Below, piece by piece: positions 22,999-34,375 of a stretch of 64,000 nucleotides of DNA (position 1 is the stretch's first letter; every line of letters begins with the position of its first letter). Origin of the DNA: Lyophyllum atratum (taxonomy: Eukaryota > Basidiomycota > Agaricomycetes > Agaricales > Lyophyllaceae). The stretch lies in the NCBI GenBank assembly GCA_014905825.1, contig JACGCN010000014.1, positions 62,001 to 126,000 of the forward strand. The letters are read 5' to 3'. Made by a program: the position numbers and the translations under genes. The notes beneath the pieces are model-generated. The model was not told where the DNA came from and did no database searches. It saw only the letters and a program-made list of their open reading frames with translations.

Positions 22999-24357
22999 GT
23001 TAGATGGATGAGGCTTCCGAACAGCTCCCTTGGTTATGGCGATAGCGCAGCCGCACAGAGAAGATAGCACTTCAAGGAATTTTGAGGATCCCGGGCATTT
23101 ACAGTTCCTCTTATACACGACATCACTAGAAGTAAGATGAAGGGTCTTCGCGCGCGACTCAACGAGGCCGGTCGGTCGGTGTTCGAATGAACAAGTTATC
23201 AATTACTACCCACTGCCACCTGGCAGCGCCCACTGAGTGTAAATAAGGCCTTGTTGACAAAAAAGAAATGGATCGAAAAAATCCAAGAAAGCAGAGAAAT
23301 TCACTAACTCTGAGGTGTATTTCAAGCTGCCCTAGGTAGTCTCTTGACGTCCTCTATGTCACCGAAGTATCTTCCACCTGGAAGAGACTCAGTAGAAGTG
23401 TCGAACATGACGCACACACTTCCGAGTCCCACGCTCACTTGATGTCTAGAGCCAGTCCGGAAGCCACGGCCCACGTACGAGTACGGTGCGCCAGCTGTAT
23501 CAACCAGGATCTCAACGTCAGAGCTCAAAGCGCTTAAATTCAAAGCATTTCGACCCCATCAAGAACCAGCGGATGTACTGAGCAGAGCTGTACTTTGTCG
23601 TTGCAAGGTGATCTGTGGCATTCCTCTGGATTGTCTGGTGACTCGTTCTCTAAGCTAAATTTCAGTGTCTACGAGTAATCGCAAGGCATACTTGCAATAG
23701 TGATAGACAGTATGCTGACAGTATGTATCAAAATTAATCAGAAATTTCATGCAAGATCATCGTTGTCTTCTGAATCAGATCAAGCTGTTCCCCTGGCACC
23801 TCAGATCTGAGGCATATCTATGACATGCAGGCTTGACAACCTCACTGACGAACGTCGAACTATCGTTATAATCGCACTTCACATCTTGTGCCTTCGAATT
23901 GAAGCAGCCTGCGCGGAGGTATCGTCTCCAATCTGCCAAGTGATTCTCCTTCGATCACTTCCTTCTGCTTGTACGTATCTGCTGCCTCCCGTAGCTGATC
24001 CAGGGACATACTCTCTTTGTTTCTACGGCAAGTCATTCGTAACTTCTCATTCACTGGCCAGGAGATACATGGAACCATGTTCCGATCATATTATCTTCAA
24101 TTTTACCCACGCAACTTGATCTCTCGAAGAGCGTCCAGTCAACCGAGTCGGAATCAGCACACACGCTACGCCGACTGGCCAATAAGCTGAGATATGGATC
24201 TTTTCGACTATAGTAAGCGCTCCCCAATCTTCACCCTACTTCAACTATTTAAAACCTACAGAGTCTAGCAGGAGCGACTCGAAGTGACAGTATGGTAGTA
24301 CATATGAACTCTGTCTGAACACTGATCCCACTGTCAGGTAAGGTCCGTATAATTTCT
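22999..24357. other. Intergenic 1.4 kb
   Basis: No supportable gene; short ORFs only. Includes the upstream side of the MLKL-like gene and the 3' side of the bHLH gene. Confidence 0.5.
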
Positions 24358-25518
24358 CTACTTCCGCCTCACCAACCCAAGCATACTTCCAGGAGTATGC
24401 GCCTGCGAAACTGGCACGGTTGCGCGGTCAACCGGCGTAACGCAAGATGTCCTCATCGTGGACATGTCGAAAGAGGTGCATGGGGCAGATGACGCTATGG
24501 GGAGGAGCTGGGGCGAATTGGCACCGATTTGGAGGAGCAATGAGGCGGCAGATTCGTCTTCGGGTGTTCGCCGTGATGAGAGTAAGGAGAGACTAGCGAC
24601 AGGGCCTAAACTCAAGACGGGTGGTACGTGTGATGGGTGGATGGGGTCGAAGTGTGTAGAGGATGGGGGAGATGGGAGCTGGGAGACGTTCTCCGGTGAA
24701 TGGCGTTGACTGTGAGGGAGCAGAAGAGGGTCGATGTGGGAGTTGGGGAGCCAGGAAGATATGGATGGGAGACGAGATCCCAGGTAAGGACGCGAAGTGA
24801 CTTGGGAGGTAGGCGATGGCTGATCCTTGTGCGCGTCTTTGGTTGGCTCGATGTCCCCACCACTCTCTTCCATGCGAGAACGTTTCGCGAAACCTTCGCG
24901 GTTCTGATTAGCTTCACCGTCAATCTGATCGTGTCTTCTCTTGGAGGGCGCCTTCTGGGCGCAATTAGAACATCCCTCCGAGCCGCTCTCGAGCAGTTGG
25001 ACTCGCGCCAACAGGTCCTGCATGAAGGACACAGTCCTGACAAGAATCTCGAGCTTGAACTCCTTCTCCTTCTCCTCCCTTTTTCCTGGCTTCTTCGTCT
25101 TCTCCTTTCTCCGCACATCCTCCTCCGCGTCCGAACCTTCCTCCGTCTCATCATCCGTCCGACTCTTTGTGTACCCGTAGTCTGCTGGAACAAGCTGCCG
25201 GAGTGTGGTGAGCGCATCGTTGATCTTCGTTCGTCGTGCTTTCTCAATGATGGAATGGTTCAGCTTGCGTTGCGCTTCTCGCGCCGAGCGAGATAGGGGC
25301 CCGGGCTTGCGCCCACGTTTGGCGGGGCCAGGCTGCGGGATTACGACAGACGCGTTGTCGTTGTAGAGGTCGTCAGCGTTCTTGCTGGGGAGAGGTAAAA
25401 TGTTCCGCGGCGGGTTCGATGGCGCTGCGATCGTCTTCTTCGCAAGAGCGTCATCTGCTCGTGTTTGCTTTGCGCGACGAGAGGGATTACAGCTTCCTGC
25501 GTAGGGCTCTTGGGGCAT
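24358..25518 (-). CDS. bHLH transcription factor
   Basis: 386-codon open frame. The basic helix-loop-helix spans residues ~85-175: basic region and helix 1 'RKLNHSIIEKARRTKINDAL' (His, Glu and Arg at the E-box-contacting positions), 'LRQLVP', a long acidic/Lys-rich loop ('DDETEEGSDAEEDV', then 'KKPGKREEKEK'), and helix 2 'FKLEILVRTVSFMQDLLARV'. The extended loop resembles Ino4/Pho4-type fungal factors. A nuclear signal 'KRGRKPG' lies upstream. The carboxyl half is Ser/Pro/Leu-rich and probably disordered. Targets unknown. No intron is required, though one within the disordered part cannot be excluded. Confidence 0.88.
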   Translation of the reverse strand: MPQEPYAGSCNPSRRAKQTRADDALAKKTIAAPSNPPRNILPLPSKNADDLYNDNASVVIPQPGPAKRGRKPGPLSRSAREAQRKLNHSIIEKARRTKINDALTTLRQLVPADYGYTKSRTDDETEEGSDAEEDVRRKEKTKKPGKREEKEKEFKLEILVRTVSFMQDLLARVQLLESGSEGCSNCAQKAPSKRRHDQIDGEANQNREGFAKRSRMEESGGDIEPTKDAHKDQPSPTSQVTSRPYLGSRLPSISSWLPNSHIDPLLLPHSQRHSPENVSQLPSPPSSTHFDPIHPSHVPPVLSLGPVASLSLLSSRRTPEDESAASLLLQIGANSPQLLPIASSAPCTSFDMSTMRTSCVTPVDRATVPVSQAHTPGSMLGLVRRK

Positions 25519-28123
25519 TTCGAACTACAAGTGGAGGAGGATTGGTGACAGACGAGAGAAGAGGGATCACTTGTTAAAAGAGCAGATGAGAGTTCTTTAG
25601 GAAATGTGGGGCTCTCCTGTTATCATCGGCCTAAACCCCGTACCTCCTTCGCGCTCGTGTGCCATTTGAAACGTGTCATGCGAGCGGGACGTTTATTCCA
25701 AAATGGCTGCACGCGACTGTGCTTCTGCAACCTGATTGGTCTATGGCCGACACACGTTCGCTCCCCCAATCAATCGCCGCCAACGAATGAAAAATAAGCA
25801 GGCTTGTCAAATAGCTTCACGACTGACACTGTACAGATACCGAAATATCTAGTTAGATTAGATTCATCACATGCAACCTGGTGGTTTACCTACCCATGGT
25901 GTGTTCTTGGTGCTGCGCTTTATTCTGCATGGGCAAACCTTAGGTATGTTGATTAAGTTGAATTCGCTTGCTGTCAGCATTCACGCCAAATAGGGGCGCA
26001 TCACCTCACCCGCTTTTCCTTTGACAGCTTCTGAGGCGCATTTCGAGAGATCCGGAAAAGAACTGATTCGACGTCTAAGTATACCTGTGTGATTCAAAGC
26101 CGTGCATCCATCTACGAGTCGAACAAATAGCTCTAGCGATAATCGCAATAGAAGCTGTACAAATGATAACAAAATTTCCTCGCGAATCCAAACGTAAAGC
26201 TCCTTGAAAACATAGCCCCACGTACATCTCACGACGATGTTGAGCAGAAGTCCCGGAGTCCCGGACCGACCGAAGCAGTGTATTTGGATTGGTCTAAGGT
26301 GCCAAATAGTGGAAGAAATGGTTCACTTTTGTGATGGACTCACGATGCTCAAATGCTGTTCCCGACGACGCTCCAGACTTCGTGGTGCATAATTATAACT
26401 ATCTAGGGTTGACTCAACAGCCATCGCTCCTCGCCTGTGCTTATAGACTTATACATGCCGCAACTTCGCCCTCCTCTTGGCTAAATGTGGAGAGTGTCCC
26501 TCCTTTCAAAGCATCTCTTCGGGCATCTACAAGTAAGTGTCCTACTATCAAACCCAATGGTTCGTCTAAATATCAGTAGGAAGTATTCTATACCCACCTC
26601 TAGATATACCCATCGTCACGACAAAAGCCAAAGACGCAAGGACCAAAGTCTGCAAGGACTGGGGAGCGCCATTGGACGAGGCCGATATATTTGCCTTGGA
26701 TGACTTGGAATTCTTCAATTCCACTGACTTCAGCTTTCTCGTTAACTCTGCGTATCAGGCTCTCAAAATTATCCCGATATCTTCAAAGCCGCCATCATGT
26801 TCGCAAGACAGGCTAGATCGCGACTTCCTGCACGAGGTTATTCCACTGGTGCGCCTTCAGTTCTTGTCGAAAATCCTGTGCCCTCAGCCATACTTCAGCC
26901 ACATGTCCACCCATCATCAGGCGCCACTCAACCCAGGTCATCCAAATTGGTTCCTTACGGGAAGTCAAGACCAATCGCCATCCCACCTTTCACTCTTCCC
27001 TTCTCCCCCTCTCCATATGCACGCTCTGCGTGGTTGATTCCTGTTCGCGGTGGCTTTCCTTGGGACCGATGTACGCCTGCGATCATGCTACGTTCACCTC
27101 ACGGAATTCCCGCTGGTCCAGATCCAAACATCGATGGCGCCATTGCGTGGACACACTCTTCCCTTCAATCTTTCTGGGCCTTTCTACTCCAAGTCAGAGA
27201 AAAGCGAACAGCTGGAGTTATTGGCGTCTCGTTTCATGCCTCACGGGACGAAGCTCAGATATCTAGACTGACTCAGACCCCTGCTTCAGCCGCACTAGAA
27301 CATGGAAACCAACACGCCACCGCTGGTTCACATGTCACATTGAATGCAGCGACAATTCCAACTGCTCTTCCTACGGATCGCGCTCTCCTATCGAGCGTGG
27401 ATTATATCAAAGTCTACCATGAAGCGCCGAATGCTATGCATTTACGAAATTTATTCCACCTTTGGTCATATGTCGCGTCGTGCGACTCCGAGCCGCAGGT
27501 GCAAGTAAAGGTCAGAATACTCAAAGGCGCCAGGCTCGCCTTAGTCGATGAACGTTCCAGAGGAATGTTGATATCATAGTACACGCTGCACCAGTCCTGG
27601 CATCTTCGCCTGCTTGCATAGCATACGAGTATCAGACAGTCTTTGAAGCAGCGATTCCCGATAATGCATCCCGTTATACACAGAAGTCATACCAGCCGTG
27701 GATCCCCTTCTCTGTGCTCGCCCCCCCTGTTTATCATCGAGGCTCTATCTGGCTCTATTATAGGTTGAAGGTTAAGTGAGTTATGATCTTCCTTGCCCCG
27801 GCAGCGAAGTTTCTAACGACGCGACAAGGGAACTCGAAGGTTATTTATGATGTCATTATCATGCAAAGCCACCATGTATTCAGGTATCAGCGGAATATAT
27901 CCTATACAAGTTTTGATATCGCGAGTCCGCGATTGGCGCTCCGTGGAGCCTACTTACGAAGAACCATTCTCATCAACTTCAAGGTCATATGGCGATCCGA
28001 CCTTCTCAGTCATAAAGTAATGTCCCGGGTGCGGTTCAAAATTCCCACCCCCTGATGGGTGTGGATCCTGACGAAAGCTTGACTTCATGTTCTCTTCTTC
28101 CCTGATCATCCTGGACCAACGTT
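25519..28123. other. Gene-poor 2.6-kb region with one unassigned ORF
   Basis: Apart from the 26797-27579 ORF annotated separately, no gene is supportable. The left part is the bHLH upstream region. The rest is mixed-composition sequence with short frames. Confidence 0.45.
26797..27579 (+). CDS. Unassigned ORF, 260 codons, with a mitochondrial-presequence-like head
   Basis: Not recognised. The frame starts 'MFARQARSRLPARGYSTG', a basic amphipathic stretch ending in a pattern common at mitochondrial processing sites, then becomes Pro/Ser-rich. No domain or membrane helix is visible. Two other frames are open over parts of the same stretch (26672-27037 and 27050-27271) with equally plausible composition, so this may be a chance ORF, a decayed gene, or an exon of a gene whose other exons I could not join. 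Confidence 0.3.
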   Translation: MFARQARSRLPARGYSTGAPSVLVENPVPSAILQPHVHPSSGATQPRSSKLVPYGKSRPIAIPPFTLPFSPSPYARSAWLIPVRGGFPWDRCTPAIMLRSPHGIPAGPDPNIDGAIAWTHSSLQSFWAFLLQVREKRTAGVIGVSFHASRDEAQISRLTQTPASAALEHGNQHATAGSHVTLNAATIPTALPTDRALLSSVDYIKVYHEAPNAMHLRNLFHLWSYVASCDSEPQVQVKVRILKGARLALVDERSRGMLIS

Positions 28124-30809
28124 ATGAATGAAGCAAGCGCATCGGAATCTTATCAACCCTCCGATGGTGATGTGAAAGAAGACGGACACGCGAATGATCC
28201 AAAGGACGGCACTCTCCATCAAGCCAAGAAGGGGGCGAAAGCTCAGAGAGCGCATTTTTTTTCAGCGCTCGATCGGTCATATGCTGAAGCGGTGCATCTC
28301 GACGCAGGAACCGTCGAGTATTCAGAGAAGGAAGAGGTACTTGTTTCAATTCGAAGAATAGATCTATGGCTTATGTCTACCACTTCAGAGAGCGGTGAGA
28401 CGCAAGATCGACAATAGAATCCTGCCTCTGGTTATCTGCAGGTATGTCAATTTCCACATTGCTGCGCAATGCCACATAAACACCATGTATCAGTTTCGTG
28501 TGTGAGCCTTCCTAGTTTGCTCGGCAACACTCGTGGAAAGTAATTGATGAAACCGGGACCTGACAGTCAACCAATTCGGTGAGGAACACCTTCTCAGCCC
28601 CGCTTTTCGTACCATCACTTACGCCTTGCAGACCGAACAAATATGTTTGTCGTTAATCAAGCTCAAGTCGCTGACCGAGACTGAGGCAGTAGCAAAGCGG
28701 AAACGCCCACGTGATCAATGCGTTCAACGAAAACTACGTTCGTCAGATCGCCATTTCGCATACGACTTGCATCTTACATTATTATTAATGCAGGGCATAA
28801 CGAATAATGACAAGTGGACTCTGGCGCTTAGCATCTTCTATGTTGGCTATTGTAAGACCGACTAATCGTTCCCTGCTCCAGCCCTGATTTCTTCCCCCAG
28901 GTTTCTTAGAAATGCCTGCGAACGGTCGGTTCTTGAATCCCATAACTAATCTGTCTTGAGACGAGACCTCTTTTTCAGTCCTCCAGCGGCATATCGGCGC
29001 CAACAGATTGTAAGTTTCGTTCGCTTGGGAAATGGACAGCCGGACCTGACCTGGCCTCCAAGCTTTTTCCTTTCGTTGATGTTTTGGGGTATAGCTTCTC
29101 TTTCTTTCGTCTATGCGAAGGGCTATGCGGGTCTACTCATTCTCCGGTAACCTCCTCCATCTTCGGCGCTGCATTCAAGCTTAGCTATCCGCCTGCAGAG
29201 TTCTGATGGGAATTGGAGAGGCTGGATTCTACGCAGGGATGATTTATTATCTCTCGTTCTGGTACAAGCGGTGAGTATCCCGTCGAGAACTTTACATGCT
29301 GTCAATTTATCGACGACAATCAGGCAAGAACTCGCGATGCGAATAAGGTGAACATGACACGCCCGCACCTTCTTCTTACGGATTGTTGATATCCTTGTTG
29401 CGACAAGTCTTTGCATGACTGGCACATTACCAGGCGCGATCGGGGTAGAACGAACGCACTCCACATTGGCATAGCAACGTTTGACTGTTTACCTGTAGGG
29501 TCTCCTTGCGTTTGGACTGGTCAGAGCACAGACATCCGTCCTAACAGGGTAGGTTTGCAGCCTGCCGGATGCGAATAGATCTCACATATCTCCCGTGACT
29601 CGACAGCTGGCAGTTCCTTTTTCTCGTATGTTCCATTCATATTCTGGCATAAAGTATTGACTCGTCGTCATCTAAAGGCCGAGGCCATTCCTACTCTTGT
29701 GATGGCGTTCTTGATTATCCTTTTCCTGCCATCGTTCCCATTTTCTGCGACATTTCTCAGCCCCCGCGAGAAGGCTATCGCCCAAGCTCGCTTGAACCGA
29801 GACCACAAGCCTCAGTCTCATGGTGGAATGACTGGATGGCAGGGCTTCAAGGCCGTCATTTCTGATGTCAATGCATGGATGTTCATGTTGATCTATGCTA
29901 GCTGTAAGTCATTCGTTTTAAAGGCGCTTCACAGCAGGAATTCACCCGTGTCATAGTCAACGTCGGAGTGGCGACAATTTCGTACTTCTTGCCCACAGTT
30001 GGTTTTACTCGTCATCCTTACATTAACAGTGATAATTCAGATAACATTAGCTCATCAGAAACCTTGGGTTCTCGTCTATCAATGCACAAGGCCTGACGGT
30101 TGCGCCATATATCGTCGGATGGCTTCTGGTATTCCTCCAGGCATGGCACAGTGATCGTACACGAGACAGAGGTTGGCACATCGTGGCTTCGTGCATCATA
30201 TCCTTCATCGGATATGTCATCTTGGCGACATCTGTACAAAAAAGTGTGGGCGCAGCATATTTTGCCTTGTTCCTTGTCGTGAGCGGGAATTTCAGCTTAT
30301 TCCCCCTCGTAATGTAAGTACTTATAACCATGGCTTCTCTGAATCTCAACTTACGTGCTGGACGTCTCTCTAGGAGCTGGGCGGCCAATGCCTTTTCGCC
30401 GACGTCCAAGCGTGGGATTGGGACGGCCTTCATCGTGTCAATATCAAACTGTGTTTCTATGTTAGTCGCTATCAAGGTCTATCTCGACCATCGTGCTTAT
30501 AACCTTCTCGACAGCGCATCACCACAGGTTTACTTTGACCCCGAGGACGACTTCCGGAAAGGACACGCGATATCGGCCGCGTGAGCGCTTCTACCCACAT
30601 CCAGCTGACCTGTTGAGTAATCAACCGCTTCCAGGTGTCTCTTATTGTCATGCTGTGTTGCGTTGGTTCTCCGTACGCGCCTTTCCCTGTTAAACAAGAA
30701 ACGCAAGGCTTCTCTGGCTGCTCTTTCTCAGGAGGAGAAAGATGCCTTGAATTCGGACGATGCAGTCGAGGTTTGGGATAGTGACCCCAGATACGTCTTT
30801 ATGACTTGA
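28124..30809 (+). CDS. MFS transporter, allantoate permease (DAL5) group; one segment unresolved
   Basis: Family: anion:cation symporters importing allantoate, nicotinate, pantothenate and similar acids. Exons found: 28124-28336, 28389-28441, then 28794-28851, 28901-28924, 28979-29009, 29063-29146, 29199-29270, 29324-29347, 29408-29444, 29499-29548, 29607-29625, 29678-29903, 29957-29997, 30051-30313, 30374-30460, 30515-30580, 30635-30809. Landmarks: 'VRRKIDNRILPLVI' before TM1, 'MGIGEAGFYAGMIYYLSFWY' (TM4-5), 'GLLAFGLVR', 'LSPREKAIAQARL' in the central loop, 'GWLLVFLQAWHSDR', 'SKRGIGTAF' and 'PQVYFDPEDDFRKGH' near the end. The segment between exon 2 (phase 2) and the next recognised exon (phase 0), which should encode the end of TM1 and the 'DRxNxGNA' loop, could not be joined in frame. 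'LADRTNM' appears there in another frame. Possible pseudogene or missed exon. Confidence 0.8.
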
Positions 30810-31107
30810 CATTCGGTCACTGTTGTTGGACATCGTAAATTCCATCCTCTATGGATGTTGGACGGTCGCAGAAACTCGAGCAATCTAGTTCAAGCCATGA
30901 TCACGGGGATACGTGTAAGGAAATGCAAACTCAGCGAACATCGGATGTGGGCTACTAGCCATAGCCGGCTCTAGGTGAACTCCCACATGCGTCCTAGCTT
31001 GGTCCTAGCTCCTGAGAAATTTCTCTGCTATAATCTCAGGCTCTGGGCTGTATTTAAGGTATCCGATTTGGACCTGCATTCGCGATCGAGTACGTGAGCG
31101 CATCGAT
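30810..31107. other. Short intergenic
   Basis: Same-strand spacer between the MFS gene and the beta-lactamase-like gene. Nothing recognised. Confidence 0.4.
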
Positions 31108-32751
31108 ATGGTCAATCTTACAAAGGCAGCAAGGGATCAGATACAAAGCAGCATCGTAATTTGTCCTCCCTCATGTCCCCAATCGCTGATGCTGATCTCT
31201 CTTGTCTAGTCAGAAGCTGTCGAGAGTAAACGGACTCCGGGTCTAGTCTTCGGTGCCACTACTGTCGATAAGGAGCTATTTTTCGCGCATGCTGGGGACA
31301 GAGTCTTTGGCGAGCCATCTGGTGGCCCGATTACCGATGATAGCGTGATGTGGATTTGCAGTCAGACTAAGATGCTCGCATCTGTTCGTACACTTCACCT
31401 TGATCCTCTGTCTCAACAATTGTTTATGATCGATAGATTGCTACTTTCCAACTTATCGAAGCAGGCAAATTGCAACTAGACACGGTGGTCGCTGATATAC
31501 TTCCGGAGCTCGCCAATCCGGTAATCCTGGACAGAGATTCACAGCTCAAGCAGCCTAGCTTCCGATCCCCGAACACTGCAATCACTGTACGACATTTACT
31601 CAATCATTCCAGCGGCTTGGACTACGGTCCCGAGAAAGAGCGTATCTGTGGATATCATCTTCCGACCTTGTACACGTCGAGCCACGAGAAACTGAACCCC
31701 GTGAAGCATTTTTACAATTTACGCAAGGTACGTGGGTCATGCCAAAAGGACTTAAGAGCGCGCGTTATACCGACCTTTATCAGGGATTGTATCCTACCCA
31801 ATTATTGAAGTTCGAGCCCGGAACAAGCTGTGTGGATACTCCTTCTATTAGCGTTCTGCGACACTAATTTTTTCAACCTGGTAGTTGCATATAGTTATGG
31901 GCCCGATTCACTAGGATTCATAGTGGAGAGACTCACGGGTCAAAGCCTTGAAGAGTACTAGTGAGTATTCATTCGTCGCGGCAAATCATGTCTAAAATGG
32001 CCTTCAGTAAGGAGCATATATTTTCACCTTTGGGCATAACTTCGGCATCCTTCTATCTCACTCCAGATCTGAAAACAAAATCGGTTCCACTTGTATTTCG
32101 GGAACCGGATGGAAAGATCGTACCTTGGGCTTCTCAAGTTCCAATTATGGTTCAGGACCCAGAACAAGGTCTGTAGCATTGGTTCAAGGTGGATTGATGA
32201 CCACCGGTTACTGTGCTGAATTCCTTCAAGTACACCTGCATATGTCAGGGGTGGGCCTTCACTGTTCAATGAAAGACTACCTCACCATCCTTCGACATAT
32301 ACTCCAGATCCATGGTAAAGTCATGCATACTTATTCTTCCTCAATATCCCTCATTGTCCCGATAGCTGGTACCGCCATCAATCCAATATTGACTTCAGGC
32401 TCGGTGCAGACGTTCTTCCAGCCAACCCTCACGCCCCTCGGCGTGCAAGCACTAGATGACTGGGTGGGTAAAAAGGGGAACCAATACAGTACTGCTTTAG
32501 CCCTGAAGACTATCGATATGCCTGGAAGGCGTAGGAAAGGCTCTGCTGGATGTAAGCACAAGGTTACTTTCCTACAGACGCCTGCTAATGGTATAAAAGG
32601 GTACGGCTGGGCAAATACCGAGCACTTCATGGACCCACAGACAGGCATAGCGCTCGTTTTTGGTTCTCAAATAGTTCCCAAACATGACCCGGAAGTGAAC
32701 AAAGTCTGGCAACAGGTCGAAGAAGCATTTTATCGGGGTTTGGAAACATAG
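31108..32751 (+). CDS. Serine beta-lactamase-like / esterase family protein, probable frameshift
   Basis: Class C beta-lactamase fold of the EstB/LovD kind; fungal members are esterases or acyltransferases. Exons: 31108-31155, 31210-31383, 31437-31727, 31784-31829, 31885-31960, 32008-32206, 32249-32314, 32366-32551, 32600-32751. The nucleophile motif SxxK is 'CSQTKM'. 'ITVRHLLNHSSGLDYG' marks the conserved 'HLLxHTSGL' segment, 'YSYGPDSLGFIVERLTG' carries the YxN-region (here YSYG instead of YSN), and 'YGWANTEHFMDPQTGIA' the carboxyl motif. Exon 6 is open in one frame to about 32165 and in the next frame from there ('SVALVQGGLMTTG'). A one-base loss near 32163-32168 or an unusual intron would explain it. 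Spliced length is about 410 aa if the frame is continuous. Confidence 0.82.
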
Positions 32752-33008
32752 TGCTTTCTGAAGTCGCACACCGTATTCCGAAATGTATTTAGCGACATGA
32801 TATCTTGACCCCGGAGGCCCGAGCAGTGGGAGACAGTGGAATGTAACAGGTGGGATGCATGTTGCGATATCGATGTAATGAGGCGAGGTCCAAGCGCGAC
32901 GAGTCGGGTATAGCGTGCCGCCCCAGCGCCAAATAACCACGATGATGCGTGAGAAACCTTGACGTGAACTCTCTGAGTCTCTCCACCACGACCAAGACGA
33001 CGACCAAC

Positions 33009-33888
33009 ATGACACGACCACGAAGTCCACTCCCAGACGAGGAAGACGACCTGTATTCCTATTTCAACAAGAGTGTATCTGCAGTGCAAGACCACGCCGA
33101 CCAGTAACGGCCAAGTCCTCAAGTTCGCTCTCCCATATTGACTCAAAATTGAGGATTTCAGCTTCGAGCAAGAATACGCGCGACCAGCTCTTAGAGCGGT
33201 CCAGGAATTCTTTGACGAACATGCTATAACTGCTGTGAGTGGGCTTGACTTCTACTTGGCTGAGCTTGACTCACAGAGTTTGTGATCACCAGACATTCAT
33301 TGTGATACTTTCGTTCTTGAGCTTCATTCCTGTCGCCTCATTCTTGTAAGAAAACTTTATTCTGAAGGAAGAGATGAGAAGCTCATCTAGATTCAGAGGA
33401 CTCTCTCTATTTGCTGTCGCGTCGATCACCATTTTAGCAGTGGCTTCGGCTATCATCATTTCAGCAGGCATAGTGTTGACTCTATGTACGCTGAAGGCCT
33501 TCCTGTCAATTCCTTTATATACTTATCGTCTCATCTAGTGACTATCTTGGTCCTGACTCTTCTGGCGGCGCTTGCCGCGTCTGCTGTCCTCACACTGTCG
33601 GGCATATCGCTCTACTCCTTCGCGTCTCTCCTGAACGAGGTTCGAACGAATGGACGTACGGGCATATCCAAGTGGATTGGGCGCATGTCGGACCTTCTTT
33701 TCGGCAATCTTCCAACCCAATTCAGCACGCCGAGCAGTGACAGACAGGATGCTTGGATCGACGAGGAACTTGAAGATGTCGAGGTTAAAGTTGAGCCCGT
33801 GGTCAAGGATGAAGACGATGATACTCCGTTATTTGGGTATGAGCAGGATCCCTCGACAAGCGAGTTGAGGCCAAGAATCCTAGGCTGA
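33009..33888 (+). CDS. Small four-helix membrane protein, promethin-like
   Basis: Five exons (33009-33103, 33162-33234, 33293-33345, 33391-33485, 33539-33888) encode 221 aa with consistent phases. A short acidic head and an amphipathic 'EYARPALRAVQEFF' precede four closely packed hydrophobic helices: 'TFIVILSFLSFIPVASFLF', 'LFAVASITILAVASAII', 'IVLTLLTILVLTLLAALAAS' and 'AVLTLSGISLYSFASLL'. The tail is acidic. Two tight helical hairpins of this length and order resemble promethin/LDAF1 and yeast Ldo proteins, which work with seipin at lipid droplets. The resemblance is of architecture, not a diagnostic motif. A reticulon-like ER hairpin protein is the main alternative. Confidence 0.65.
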
Positions 33889-34375
33889 TATCGTGCTTCT
33901 TATTTGTCGCTTCATTCGTTGCTGTTCTTATTGTACCTACGTTTCCGCTTTCCTTGCATTGCCTCACTAATACCTAGACGACGAGGACATACATTTTCCT
34001 TTGAAGTCACGCGGCCATACTAATTATATCGCTTCGTCCGGTGCGTTTCGAATAAGAGGCCGCAGCTCATCATCAGAGGCCTCATTGATATTGATGTAGT
34101 GCGACATAATGGGGGACGATGTCGAGTTAGTCTGGAAGGGTATGCAGGAATAGAGCCGCATGCTGGCTCGAATTAAGTTGGCGATTAGGTGGCATTAGGA
34201 CCGGAATTCTCGAAATAGCTCATGGTCAACGACTAACAAGGACCTGCATTTCCGTCCTTGCCCTCGGATCAATCGTGATATACCCTCCGAGGGGAACAAG
34301 GCGTAGGCCCATAAGGCCCGCGCACGTCGTTGGCAACGCAGAGCCCCAACGTCCTATTTCGACTTCTCGAGGATC
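33889..34375. other. Convergent 3' spacer
   Basis: Between the promethin-like gene and the glycosyltransferase gene, which end toward each other. No feature recognised. Confidence 0.5.
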
